From an uncultured Eubacteriales bacterium (GTDB taxonomy: Bacteria; Bacillota; Clostridia; Christensenellales; CAG-917), in contig URIZ01000008.1 of the NCBI GenBank assembly GCA_900548005.1, positions 6,513-70,512 of the forward strand: a DNA stretch of 64,000 nt. Reading direction: 5' to 3'. Under the pieces are notes generated by a model, which was given only the letters and a program-made list of their open reading frames with translations, was not told the origin of the DNA and did not search any database. Both the position numbers and the translations under genes were made by a program. This document shows positions 51,378-60,678 of the stretch, one piece after another (the stretch's first letter is position 1; each line of letters starts with the position of its first letter).

Positions 51378-53798
51378 ATGGATTATAAGCAAATCGAAAG
51401 CAAATGGCAAAAGGTCTGGGAAGAAACCGGCCTTTACAAATTCGACCGCTCGAGAGTGGACAAAAAATACTACTGCCTCGAGATGTTCTCGTACCCTTCG
51501 GGCGCGAAACTTCACGCGGGACACTGGTACAACTACGGTCCTGCCGACACGTTTGCCAGATTCAAACGTATGCAAGGCTACGAAGTGTTTCAGCCCATGG
51601 GCTTTGACGCATTCGGTCTGCCTGCCGAAAACTACGCGATAAAGACGGGCATCCACCCCGAAGAAAGCACTCTCAAGAACATCGCCACCATGGAAGCGCA
51701 GCTCAAACGCATCGGCGCAATGTACGATTGGGACTACGAGATCAAGACTTGCCTTCCCGACTACTACAAGTGGACGCAATGGATGTTTTTGCAACTCTAC
51801 AAGCACGGTCTTGCCTATCGCAAGGAAGCGCCCGTCAACTGGTGCCCTTCCTGCAACACCGTCCTTGCCAACGAACAGGCTCAAGGCGGCGTGTGCGAAA
51901 GATGCGGATCGCAAGTGACTCACAAAAATCTCAATCAATGGTTCTTCAAGATCACCGCGTATGCGGATGAATTGCTCGATTGCATAGACAAACTCGATTG
52001 GCCCGAAAAGACCAAGCTTATGCAAAAGAATTGGATCGGCAGAAGTTTCGGCGGAGAAGTGGAGTTCAAGGTGGTCGGCAAGGATTTGTCCTTCAAAGTG
52101 TTCACCACAAGAGCGGACACCATATTCGGCGTGACCTACGTCGTTCTTGCTCCCGAAAGCCCGCTCGTCGATCAAGTCGTCACAAAGGAGCAAAAGGCGG
52201 CGGTTGAAGAATACAAAGAAAAGAGCGCGAAAGCCACCGAAATCGACAGACTTTCATCCACTCGCGAAAAGACGGGCGTGTTGACGGGCGCATACGCAAT
52301 CAACCCCATCAACGGCGAGCAAGTGCCAATTCTCGTTGCCGACTACGTCATCGCAAGTTACGGCACGGGCGCGGTTATGGGCGTTGCGGCGCATGACGAG
52401 CGTGACTTTGTGTTTGCTCAAAAGCTCGGTTTGCCTATCAAGCGCGTCATCAAGGGTGCAGAAGGCGTGGACGACACTCTTCCGTTCTGCGAGAGCGGCA
52501 TAATTTGCAATAGCGGCGAATTTGACGGTCTTTCAAGCGAAGACGGCAAAAAAGCCATACTCAAAAAACTCGAAAGCGAAGGAAAGGGCGGTCTGAAAAC
52601 CAACTACCGCTTGCGTGACTGGCTGGTGAGCCGTCAACGCTATTGGGGTGCGCCCATTCCCATTATCCACTGTGACCACTGCGGTGACGTGCCCGTCCCC
52701 GAAAAAGACTTGCCCGTGCGTTTGCCTATGGGCGTCAACTTCACCCCGGACGGCGAATCGCCGCTCAAAAAATGCGAAGAGTTTGTCAACACGGTATGCC
52801 CCGTCTGCGGCAGACCTGCAAAACGCGACGCGGACACGCTTGACACTTTTGTGTGTTCGAGCTGGTATTTCCTTAGATACCCCGACGCACACAACGCCGA
52901 TGCGCCCTTTGACAGAGAGTGGATTGACAAGATGCTCCCCGTTGACAAGTACATCGGAGGCGCGGAGCACGCGTGCATGCACCTTTTGTACGCAAGATTC
53001 TTCACAAAAGCGTTGAGAGATATGGGCTATCTTGACTTTGACGAGCCGTTCTTGTCGCTTGTGCATCAAGGCACGATTCTCGGTCCTGACGGCAACAAGA
53101 TGTCAAAGTCGCGCGGCAACGTCGTATCTCCCGACGATAGTATCGCAAAATACGGCGCGGATATATTCAGAGTGTATCTTATGTTCGGTTTCAACTATGT
53201 CGAAGGCGGCCCGTGGAACGACAACGGACTCGAATCCATCTCTCGTTTCTTTGACCGTATCGAGCGCATCGTCAAGAAGTGCTATGAAGTCAACTTTGAC
53301 AACAAGCCGCTCGGCAAGGCGGAGAAGGAGCTCAATCGCGTGCGCCACAACACCATAAAGTGCGTCACCAACGATTTGGGCGTGTTCTCTTTCAACACGG
53401 CGGTTGCAAGACTTATGGAATACGTCAACGCAATCTACGCGTACGAAACAAACGTCGAGAAGAAAAACGTGTTCTACAAGGACTGCGCAAAGGATCTCGT
53501 GCTGTTGGTCGCGCCGTTTGCGCCGCACTTTGCAGAGGAGCTTTGGGAGATGCTCGGCGAAAAATACAGCGTGTTCAACCAATCGTATCCAAAATTCGAT
53601 CCGTCCGCAATGGTGCTTGACGAGATAGAGCTTGCGGTGCAAATCAACTCCAAGATGAGAGCAAAGATCACCGTTCCCAGCGGAGCGAGCAAGGAAGAGA
53701 TAGAAAAAGCGGCATTGGAAGCCGTCAAAGATCAGCTTCAAGGCGCACCCAAGAAAGTCATTGTTGTGCCCGGCAGACTTGTTAACATCATCGCATAA
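51378..53798 (+). CDS. leuS: Leucyl-tRNA synthetase
   Basis: 806 residues from the ATG at 51378; AGGAG lies 12 bases before, and a TTG at 51369 is possible but nearer than ideal. Class I motif as KLHAGHWYNYGPADT, zinc knuckle NWCPSCNTVLANEQ, an editing domain with TRADTIFGVTYVVLAPE, a second Cys group HCGDVPVPEK, and NKMSKSRGN. Charges tRNA-Leu with leucine. Confidence 0.96.
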   Translation: MDYKQIESKWQKVWEETGLYKFDRSRVDKKYYCLEMFSYPSGAKLHAGHWYNYGPADTFARFKRMQGYEVFQPMGFDAFGLPAENYAIKTGIHPEESTLKNIATMEAQLKRIGAMYDWDYEIKTCLPDYYKWTQWMFLQLYKHGLAYRKEAPVNWCPSCNTVLANEQAQGGVCERCGSQVTHKNLNQWFFKITAYADELLDCIDKLDWPEKTKLMQKNWIGRSFGGEVEFKVVGKDLSFKVFTTRADTIFGVTYVVLAPESPLVDQVVTKEQKAAVEEYKEKSAKATEIDRLSSTREKTGVLTGAYAINPINGEQVPILVADYVIASYGTGAVMGVAAHDERDFVFAQKLGLPIKRVIKGAEGVDDTLPFCESGIICNSGEFDGLSSEDGKKAILKKLESEGKGGLKTNYRLRDWLVSRQRYWGAPIPIIHCDHCGDVPVPEKDLPVRLPMGVNFTPDGESPLKKCEEFVNTVCPVCGRPAKRDADTLDTFVCSSWYFLRYPDAHNADAPFDREWIDKMLPVDKYIGGAEHACMHLLYARFFTKALRDMGYLDFDEPFLSLVHQGTILGPDGNKMSKSRGNVVSPDDSIAKYGADIFRVYLMFGFNYVEGGPWNDNGLESISRFFDRIERIVKKCYEVNFDNKPLGKAEKELNRVRHNTIKCVTNDLGVFSFNTAVARLMEYVNAIYAYETNVEKKNVFYKDCAKDLVLLVAPFAPHFAEELWEMLGEKYSVFNQSYPKFDPSAMVLDEIELAVQINSKMRAKITVPSGASKEEIEKAALEAVKDQLQGAPKKVIVVPGRLVNIIA

Positions 53799-53870
53799 CA
53801 CATCGATCACTTGCGCTTTTTCGCAGCAAAATAAAATCAAACCAAGACCGAAAGGTCAACGGAGCATATT

Positions 53871-55154
53871 ATGTTGGATCTTATCAGAATCAGAAACAAT
53901 CCGCAAGAAGTCGTGGACGCTCTTGCAAAAAAAGGCTATAAGGCAGACTTTACCGACGTCATCGCATGGGACGACGAGAGAAAAGCCACAATCACCCAAA
54001 TAGAGCAACTCAAAGCGCAAAAGAACAAGGTTTCGGCGCAAATCCCCGTGCTCAAAAAGGCGGGACAACCCGTCGAACCTATCTTTGACGAGATGAGAAA
54101 ACTCGGCGAAGAGATCGCTGCCGGCGATGCCAAGATCAACGAGCTTATCGACAAAATCAACGACGCGCTCGCTTGCATGCCCAACATCCCCGATCCCGAC
54201 CTTCTTCCCGGTGAGAAAGAAAACAACCAAGTGGTGAAGATCGTGGGCGAACAACCCAAATTCGATTTTCCGCTCAAGAACCACGTCGATCTTTGCACGG
54301 ATCTTGGCATGATCGACTACGAGCGCGGAGTCAAGCTCTCGGGCAACGGTTTTTGGATATATCGCGGCGTGGGCGCAAGGCTGGAATGGGCTCTTCTCAA
54401 CTACTTTGTGGACGAGCATCTCAAAGACGGCTATGAGTTTATCCTTCCGCCTTACCAACTCGGCTACAACTGCGGTTTCGGCGCAGGTCAGTTCCCCAAA
54501 TTCAGCGACGAAGTGTATTGGCTCGACTGCGACGAAGACAGAAAACGCAATCGTTTCATGCTCCCCACCGCAGAAACCGCACTCGTCAATATGTACGCGG
54601 GCGAAATCATCGACGAAAGCAAACTTCCCATGAAGTTCTTTGCGTATTCGCCATGTTTCAGAAAAGAAGCGGGCAGCGCGAGAGCGGAAGAGAGAGGCAT
54701 GATCCGCGGTCACCAATTCAACAAAATCGAAATGGTGCAATACGCTCATCCCGACCACAGCAAAGAGGCTTTTGAAGAGCTTGTCAACAAGGCGGCAAGG
54801 CTTGTTGAAGGGCTCGGCTTGCACTTTAGAGTCAGCAAGCTCGCAGCAGGCGATTGCTCCGCGTCCATGGCAAGAACGTATGACGTCGAACTTTGGATTC
54901 CGTCCATGGGCATTTACAAAGAGTGTTCGTCCGTTTCCAACGCCAACGACTATCAAGCGCGCAGAAACAACACTCGTTTCCGTGATTCCAAGACGGGCAA
55001 ACCCCAATACGTGCATACGCTCAACGGCAGCGGTCTTGCAACGTCGCGCCTTATCCCCGCAATCGTGGAGCAGTTCCAAAACGAAGACGGCTCCGTCACC
55101 ATCCCCGAAGTGTTGCGCAAGTATATGGGCGGCATGGAAAAAATCACAAAATAA
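53871..55154 (+). CDS. serS: Seryl-tRNA synthetase
   Basis: 427 residues. An N-terminal coiled-coil arm (about 30-110) is followed by a class II catalytic domain. Motif 2 appears as FRKEAGSARAEERGMIRGHQFNKIEM and motif 3 as LNGSGLATSRLIPAIVEQFQ. Charges tRNA-Ser with serine. Starts 72 bases after leuS, with a CGGAG site. Confidence 0.96.
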   Translation: MLDLIRIRNNPQEVVDALAKKGYKADFTDVIAWDDERKATITQIEQLKAQKNKVSAQIPVLKKAGQPVEPIFDEMRKLGEEIAAGDAKINELIDKINDALACMPNIPDPDLLPGEKENNQVVKIVGEQPKFDFPLKNHVDLCTDLGMIDYERGVKLSGNGFWIYRGVGARLEWALLNYFVDEHLKDGYEFILPPYQLGYNCGFGAGQFPKFSDEVYWLDCDEDRKRNRFMLPTAETALVNMYAGEIIDESKLPMKFFAYSPCFRKEAGSARAEERGMIRGHQFNKIEMVQYAHPDHSKEAFEELVNKAARLVEGLGLHFRVSKLAAGDCSASMARTYDVELWIPSMGIYKECSSVSNANDYQARRNNTRFRDSKTGKPQYVHTLNGSGLATSRLIPAIVEQFQNEDGSVTIPEVLRKYMGGMEKITK

Positions 55155-55242
55155 TACGTGTTTCAAGAATGCGAGTGCTCCGTTTGGCGTGCCCGCATTT
55201 TTTGTATAACAAACCTTATAAAACAAAAAATCGGAGAAAATT

Positions 55243-56562
55243 ATGAGAGAAGAGCTGAAAAAATACAGCGAAGACGCATACGAAATGGTCAAATACGCCG
55301 CAAACGAAATCGGTCCGAGACTTCCGGGGTCTGACAACGAAACCAAGTATCACGACTACATGGCGGACAAATTGCGCGAGATAGGATTGAATCCCGTCAC
55401 GGAAAAATTCGTCTTTGCGCCGCATGCGTCAATAGGCGGTCTTCCGTACGCTGGGTGGGCAGGCATCATCGGCTGCGCGCTGACAATCATTGCGACTATG
55501 TTGCAAGGCATGTCGGGATTTGCAGGTATGGCAATGCACTTTGTCACCACCGTGTTCATGCTGTTTGTGTGGATTTGGCTTGTGGTGAGCGTTTTTAAGT
55601 ATCACACATGTTTTGACTGGTGTTTCAAGCACAAGACATCTCGCAACACTTATGCGGAGCTTCTCCCCGAAGACGGCAAATACGACTATACGATTTTCCT
55701 TTCAGGACACACCGATACAAGCTGGACGCTCAAACTCAGCGTGTCCCAACACAAGCTCGGCTTTGTCGGCGTCATCTTGCGCCTTGCACTCGGCGCGATT
55801 GCTGTTGTACTTGTGAGCATATTCAGCTTGATGCTGCTCGTTGTTTCCATGATCATTTATTATGGTAGAGTGTCGTTGGATGCTCAAACCTTGATCAACA
55901 CCATGTATGCATATCGAGTGATCGAGCAGATTGTGCTGTACACGTCGCCGCTCACCATCGTGTGTGCGTTCTTCCTTACGATGTACAACGAAAAGACCGA
56001 AGACATCGCATCCCCGGGCGCAATGGACAATGCAACCGGCGTTTCCATTTCCTATCAGGTTCTCAAATACTTCAAGGAAAACCCCGACAAAATGCCCAAA
56101 AATTGCCGCATCGTAGACTGTTGCGTGGGTGCGGAAGAAGCGGGACTTCGCGGCTCGCTCGCATTCGTGCGTAAGCACAAAGATGACGGCATGCTTGACA
56201 ATGCCTATCAGATAAACGTCGACTCCATTGCCGATCACGACCATTTCTCCGTCATCCACGGCGATTCTTGGCTTTGCCCCCACTTTGACAAAGACCTTGA
56301 AAAAATGTTCTTATCCGCCATGCGTGAGGCAGGCATCCAAAACCCCGGCAACATCGCCAATCCCGTCGGCGGTTGCGACTCCACGCCCTTCCAAAAAGCA
56401 GGCGTCAAGTCCATCACTTTCGCCGCTCAAAACCCCGTCATGAGCGACTACTATCACACCTTCCGTGACGTCCCCGAGCGTTTCACGTCCGAAACAGTGG
56501 GGTTGGGGCTTGATGTGGTGCTCCGAGTCATCTCCAAAATCGACGAAAATCGCGCCAAATAG
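55243..56562 (+). CDS. Membrane-embedded M28 family metallopeptidase
   Basis: 439 residues. Zinc-binding set of M28 peptidases: LSGHTDTSW (His156, Asp158), GAMDNATG (Asp262), GAEEAGLRG (Glu298/299), NVDSIADHDHF and YYHTFRD. Four hydrophobic segments (about 70-88, 93-118, 176-206, 229-248) are inserted before and between the first two zinc motifs, which is unusual: most M28 enzymes are soluble or secreted. The active site probably faces the cytoplasm. The last codons lie inside repeat copy 5. Confidence 0.8.
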   Translation: MREELKKYSEDAYEMVKYAANEIGPRLPGSDNETKYHDYMADKLREIGLNPVTEKFVFAPHASIGGLPYAGWAGIIGCALTIIATMLQGMSGFAGMAMHFVTTVFMLFVWIWLVVSVFKYHTCFDWCFKHKTSRNTYAELLPEDGKYDYTIFLSGHTDTSWTLKLSVSQHKLGFVGVILRLALGAIAVVLVSIFSLMLLVVSMIIYYGRVSLDAQTLINTMYAYRVIEQIVLYTSPLTIVCAFFLTMYNEKTEDIASPGAMDNATGVSISYQVLKYFKENPDKMPKNCRIVDCCVGAEEAGLRGSLAFVRKHKDDGMLDNAYQINVDSIADHDHFSVIHGDSWLCPHFDKDLEKMFLSAMREAGIQNPGNIANPVGGCDSTPFQKAGVKSITFAAQNPVMSDYYHTFRDVPERFTSETVGLGLDVVLRVISKIDENRAK

Positions 56563-56671
56563 CGACTGACTTTGTCAGCACCCCGAGCCTGCCAACTCAC
56601 GTACGTCTTGTACGTTAGGGTTGTCATTCTCGGGGTGCTTTCGCGTCATTCATCTATTTGGCGCGATTTTC
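56546..56671 (+). repeat. Structured 3'-end repeat, copy 5 (after the M28 gene)
   Basis: Outer stem AAAATCGCGCCAAATAG/CTATTTGGCGCGATTTT, 17 bp perfect; inner stem AGCACCCCGAG/CTCGGGGTGCT. It supplies the last codons and TAG stop of the M28 gene. Confidence 0.9.
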
Positions 56672-57212
56672 TTATTAATAATTAATAATTAATAATTAAT
56701 AATTTTGGCACGGGCGCGGAAAAAGTTTGTCGTTTCGTTTCCACGAGATCCTTCGACAAGCTCAGGATGACAAAGTTTTTAGGTTGCGCCCGAAACGAAA
56801 ACCTATTCGGAGCGTACTTATTAACGGAATATGCAACTTCAAAGACGTGATAAAACCGCCGACCGCGAGCCTGTGGAGCGGTCTTTTTGACGTTCACTAA
56901 TTCAAGGGACACTTATACACGTACTCTGCCTATTCGAAGTGAGCGTTCGCAAGGCGAACGCCGAGATAAGCGCCGAGCTTGACGATTGTACGAGCGACTG
57001 CGCCATGTTGTTGCGGAGCTGGCGCACAAAGCGTGGTGGCATAATAAGATAACGACACCTATCTATGCGAGTGCTGAGTGTTGTCCCCCGCCACGCGGTC
57101 ACCGTGGGTTCCCTTGCAAGGGGGAACGGTGATAGGGAAAACACATGAGGAAAGGGGAAAGTTGCATTTAGGGTTTTACATGCTCAACATTTGTAGAGCC
57201 ACTCAAATACAT
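56672..57212 (+). repeat. Long intergenic repeat, family B, copy 3
   Basis: Begins with (ATTAATAATT)n. Contains CGTTTCGTTTCCACGAGAT, TTGCGCCCGAAACGAAAAC and TTCGGAGCGTACTTATTA. Near the right end it has CGTGGGTTCCCTTGCAAGGG and GGAAAGGGGAAAGTTGCATT as in the 33060 copy. No gene seen. Confidence 0.7.
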
Positions 57213-57214
57213 CC

Positions 57215-58189
57215 TTATTTTTCCTTGTTCACGCTATATAGGGCAAGATCGACAAGTTTGCCGTGCTGCATTGCAAGGTTGACAAGCGTGTCCGTGATTT
57301 TGTCGCCTTTGTGTGCCAAGGGCATGCCGGCAAAGGTGGCAAGGTCTTGCGAGAGAGTTCTGCCAAGCAAAAACGAATAGTCGCTTATCACGCGCGCAGG
57401 CGTGTGCGCATCCGTGTACGCGTCATTATTATCCGCGCGTGTTACATTCTCTTGAGAGCGGATGATCCCTTGCGAGCCGACGATTTGCTCGAATGCGTCT
57501 TTTGTGAATTTCGGCGCGTCCGGGGATATTGAAATCGCGGGCGGAGCGGATGACACGGCAATCGTTGAGCTGTTCAAAAAAGCATATCGAGATGACAAGT
57601 CGGTGTCCGTTTTGTCTTGCGAAAGATCGGGACTTTCCGCACAGTTTTCGTTTTGAGCAGATAGATTGTCTGTTTTGTTGCCCGCAATGTTTTCGTCTTG
57701 CAAAATCGTCACCGTCGTTTGCGCCTTCGGTCTTGGCATGGTTTGCGGTTTAGCTTTTCTCGTTTTTCCGTTTTTCAGCACAATCACATCGCCGATAGAC
57801 AGTATCCCGCTTGGCGAAAACTTGTCAGTTTGAGTGGCGAAATAGGATATTTTTCCGCTTGCCGAGAAAGCTGCTTTTTCAACAAATCCTTTCAGAATGC
57901 CGTTTTGCGTGTAGCAGGGCATGCCTATGCGCACTTGGCACAAAGAAGTGAAGTCCACATCGCTTATATCTTGCAATCTTGCCGTGTTTTGGACAACCGC
58001 CACATCTGCAAAGTCCAGCACGTCTTCAAAGGGTAGCGTTTGCTCTTTTTGCATAGATACGTCTTCTATGCCGAAATATGCAATATTTGAAAAATTTTCG
58101 GTCAAATATACATTTTTTATGCGGCCGACGATTTTTGAGCCGTCAAGGGACAACACGGGTTTTGCGATTTGAGATTGAAGAAACGTCAT
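57215..58189 (-). CDS. PRC-barrel domain protein
   Basis: 324 residues from the ATG at 58189 with AAGGTG before it; the frame is open 41 codons more. N-terminal PRC-barrel repeats (MTFLQSQIAKPVLSL, GSKIVGRIKNVYL; and VRIGMPCYTQNGIL) are followed by a low-complexity linker (140-200). A C-terminal part has SDYSFLLGRTLSQDLATF and KLVDLALYSVNK. PRC barrels bind partners in RNA processing or envelope contexts; role not known. Confidence 0.8.
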   Translation of the reverse strand: MTFLQSQIAKPVLSLDGSKIVGRIKNVYLTENFSNIAYFGIEDVSMQKEQTLPFEDVLDFADVAVVQNTARLQDISDVDFTSLCQVRIGMPCYTQNGILKGFVEKAAFSASGKISYFATQTDKFSPSGILSIGDVIVLKNGKTRKAKPQTMPRPKAQTTVTILQDENIAGNKTDNLSAQNENCAESPDLSQDKTDTDLSSRYAFLNSSTIAVSSAPPAISISPDAPKFTKDAFEQIVGSQGIIRSQENVTRADNNDAYTDAHTPARVISDYSFLLGRTLSQDLATFAGMPLAHKGDKITDTLVNLAMQHGKLVDLALYSVNKEK

Positions 58190-58372
58190 ATTTTCACCTT
58201 GCTTGATTTTATGTCGCCAAAGTGAAGAATATGCGAGTGACACAATTTTGGTTGCGTGCGATAGAACACGCAAAATTTGTCGAAAATCGCCGTAGAATAC
58301 CCGTTTTTGCACGCCGTTTTATGCCACGAAAATCGGCTATCTAATTATCAAACGATTGCACGAAAACACGAG

Positions 58373-58416
58373 TTATCCACCGACTTATCCACAAAAACAA
58401 ATCAAAATGTGGATAA
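58373..58416. promoter_or_regulatory. Cluster of three DnaA boxes
   Basis: TTATCCACC (58373-58381), TTATCCACA (58385-58393) and TGTGGATAA (58408-58416, opposite strand) lie in 44 bases, 58 bases before the amidase start. They may titrate DnaA or put the amidase under DnaA control. No dnaA or dnaN gene is close, so this is not a typical origin. Confidence 0.65.
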
Positions 58417-58474
58417 CTTTGTGGAAAACATCGTATTTTTATGCCATCGTGAATATACTTTCCTTTGTAACTAT

Positions 58475-59200
58475 ATGCGAATTTCTCTCGGCAAATCTCA
58501 AAGTATCAAAATTGCAATCGCGCTTGTCGTTGCGCTGTGTGTTGTGACGTTTTGTTTCTCGTCACCGTTTGTCATGTCCGCCGTCAACCAAAAGCGCGCG
58601 GCGAAAAAAGTGGTGGTTATAGACGCAGGGCACGGCGGAGCGGACGGCGGCGTGTGCGGAGTCAAAAGCGGAGTGTACGAAAAGGAAATCAATTTGAAAA
58701 CGGCAATCTGTCTGGGCGAAATCTTCAAAAGCCTTGGTTTTGAAGTGGTGTACACTCGCCAAAACGACACGATGCGCACCTTTGAGGGCGTTGTAAACAA
58801 CCAAAAACGCGCGGATATGTTTGCTCGCGCTCAAATCATAGCCAAGGCGCAACCCGACCTTGTTGTGAGCGTGCATCAAAACTTCTTTTCGTTGCCGACT
58901 CGCCGCGGCGCGCAAGTGTTCTATGCAAAATCGAGCGAAAAAGGCCGTTTGCTTGCCGCAAGCGTTCAATCTAGTCTGAATCTTGTCAACGCAAGCGAAG
59001 GCGGACGTGAGTTTTCGCCACTTATCGCGCAAAAATATATTCTCGAATGTAGTCCATATCCCACGATTATCGTGGAATGTGGTTTTTTGAGCAATTTTTG
59101 CGACGAACAAAATTTGCTCACCTTTGAGTATCGTCAGCGCATCGCCTTTGCCATAGCCGACGGCGCGCTCTCGTTTTTGCAATACAACAAAACGTTTTGA
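58475..59200 (+). CDS. N-acetylmuramoyl-L-alanine amidase (Amidase_3), membrane-anchored
   Basis: 241 residues from the ATG at 58475; the longer frame upstream covers the DnaA boxes and is rejected. N-terminal membrane anchor or signal segment (11-30). Zinc ligands: VIDAGHGGADGG (His53), YEKEINLK (Glu70), SVHQN; C-terminal VECGFLSN carries the catalytic Glu. Cuts the sugar-peptide bond of peptidoglycan, as spore or daughter-cell amidases do. Ribosome site is weak. Confidence 0.88.
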   Translation: MRISLGKSQSIKIAIALVVALCVVTFCFSSPFVMSAVNQKRAAKKVVVIDAGHGGADGGVCGVKSGVYEKEINLKTAICLGEIFKSLGFEVVYTRQNDTMRTFEGVVNNQKRADMFARAQIIAKAQPDLVVSVHQNFFSLPTRRGAQVFYAKSSEKGRLLAASVQSSLNLVNASEGGREFSPLIAQKYILECSPYPTIIVECGFLSNFCDEQNLLTFEYRQRIAFAIADGALSFLQYNKTF

Positions 59201-59496
59201 CCGCTTTTTTGAAAAAGCCCGATTGAGTTTTTTGAAAATTTACGAATTGGCGGTTTTTTACAAAAAGTGCGGATAGATTGCGGATAGACCGCTTTCAAAA
59301 AACGGTGTATTGCTTTTTGTGCAAATTTGCACTTTTCAGTTTTGTAAAAATCGGATTTTTTCGCCATAGAAAACACGCTTTTTCGTTGGCGAAAGTTTGA
59401 TTATTTGATTTATCATATATATAATAAACTTATAAAAAGATTAAATGTGCGCGTAAATCTTGATTTATAAGGGGATTTGGTTTATAATTTTTCATT
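59201..59496. other. Intergenic region, no gene seen
   Basis: AT-rich; holds a few short imperfect palindromes (TTTTTGAAAA-type) and a TATAAT-like box near 59420-59470 that may serve the next gene. Nothing else is recognised. Confidence 0.5.
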
Positions 59497-59913
59497 ATGA
59501 CGAACGCATTTGCTTATCCGTGCCAAAAGATCTTGAAGAAACACAGCGACGATGAAGAAATCGCGCTCATTCTCAAGGATATAGGCAACGCCCAACAGGG
59601 AGTTATGACTTTTTCAAAGGAAGTGAAGAAGTATATGCTCCAATTCATTCACGCGCGCTATGACGACAATCAAGAAGTCAACGCGCTCATCGACGTTCTC
59701 AAAAACTGGAGCAAATACGAGTCGTTCAGCTATCTCGAGATATTCAAATTGCAAGACGAGTGCTATTTTTGGTACGACTTTCTTCATGCTTACGGCGCGT
59801 GGAAAGTCATTGGCAAGACCTATGGGTTTCAAGACGAAAACGACGCGCTCAACGTGCTTATTCGCCTTGTTAAGCTTGACGAGAGCGTCTTCAAGCAATA
59901 TCCCGAGCTGTAA
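59497..59913 (+). CDS. Conserved hypothetical helical protein
   Basis: 138 residues, soluble, rich in aromatic residues and Asp/Glu (KHSDDEEIALILKDIG, FKLQDECYFWYDFLHAYG). No known domain seen. It lies 30 bases before radC on the same strand and could be co-transcribed. Confidence 0.7.
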   Translation: MTNAFAYPCQKILKKHSDDEEIALILKDIGNAQQGVMTFSKEVKKYMLQFIHARYDDNQEVNALIDVLKNWSKYESFSYLEIFKLQDECYFWYDFLHAYGAWKVIGKTYGFQDENDALNVLIRLVKLDESVFKQYPEL

Positions 59914-59943
59914 AGCGGAATACGAACGGAAGAAATCGGTGGT

Positions 59944-60678
59944 ATGGCAGCAAAGAGAGTACACGACGGACACAGGGATAGAATGCGCGAAAGAATAAGG
60001 CGAAGCGGGCTTTCCACTTTGCAAGAGCACGAGATGCTGGAATATATTCTTTATGCGTTTGTCCCAAGAAAAGACACCAACGAAATCGCGCACGCGCTGA
60101 TTGACAGATTCGGCTCGTTTGCGGGAGTGTTGAACGCTGACGAAAAACGTCTTGCCGAGATAGCGGGCATGACGGAAAATGCCGCGTTGTTTCTTTGCAA
60201 TTTGCCCGACGTATTTCGCGCGTATATAGACGATTTGGACAAGCAAAAGCCCGCGCTCAAAGGCAGGGGCGTTGCGCGTACGTTTATGGGCAACCGCCTA
60301 TACGGCGTAAAAGAAGAGCAACTTCACGTTGCCGCCTTGGACGCGCACGACAATCTGATATGCTGTCGTTGTATCGCAAAAGGCAGCGGCGACGCGGTGG
60401 AATTGAGCGTCCGCGCCATTGTGGATTTTGCGCTCAACAACAAGGCAAGCAGTCTGCTTGTTGCGCACAATCACCCAAGCGGCAACGTCAATCCGTCCCA
60501 AAAGGACGTTGAGATGACAAAAGAGCTTTATATCACGCTCTCAAGCGTCGGTGTGGAGCTTGAAGACCACTTCATTTTCTGCGGCAGCGAGTATTACTCG
60601 TTTGAAGAGCAAGGGAAGTTGGACAGAATAAGAAACGCAAAGAACTGTTTGAAAGAAGGAATAAACTTTTATGAGTGA
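59944..60678 (+). CDS. radC: RadC family JAB-domain protein
   Basis: 244 residues. N-terminal helix-hairpin-helix region (about 20-95) and C-terminal MPN/JAB domain with the metal motif HNHPSGNVNPSQKD. Named for DNA repair in E. coli, but its true activity is unsettled. The stop overlaps the gltX start by 8 bases. Confidence 0.92.
   Translation: MAAKRVHDGHRDRMRERIRRSGLSTLQEHEMLEYILYAFVPRKDTNEIAHALIDRFGSFAGVLNADEKRLAEIAGMTENAALFLCNLPDVFRAYIDDLDKQKPALKGRGVARTFMGNRLYGVKEEQLHVAALDAHDNLICCRCIAKGSGDAVELSVRAIVDFALNNKASSLLVAHNHPSGNVNPSQKDVEMTKELYITLSSVGVELEDHFIFCGSEYYSFEEQGKLDRIRNAKNCLKEGINFYE

Noticed and set aside
53856..55346. A 496-codon frame opposite serS
   Set aside because: serS has all class II motifs in the sense frame; the antisense product has no recognisable domain.
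58277..58474. The extended N-terminus of the amidase
   Set aside because: It covers the DnaA-box cluster and has no conserved residues; the ATG at 58475 leads directly into the membrane segment.
58330..58475. Replication origin
   Set aside because: Only three DnaA boxes, no AT-rich unwinding element or dnaA/dnaN/rpmH neighbours.
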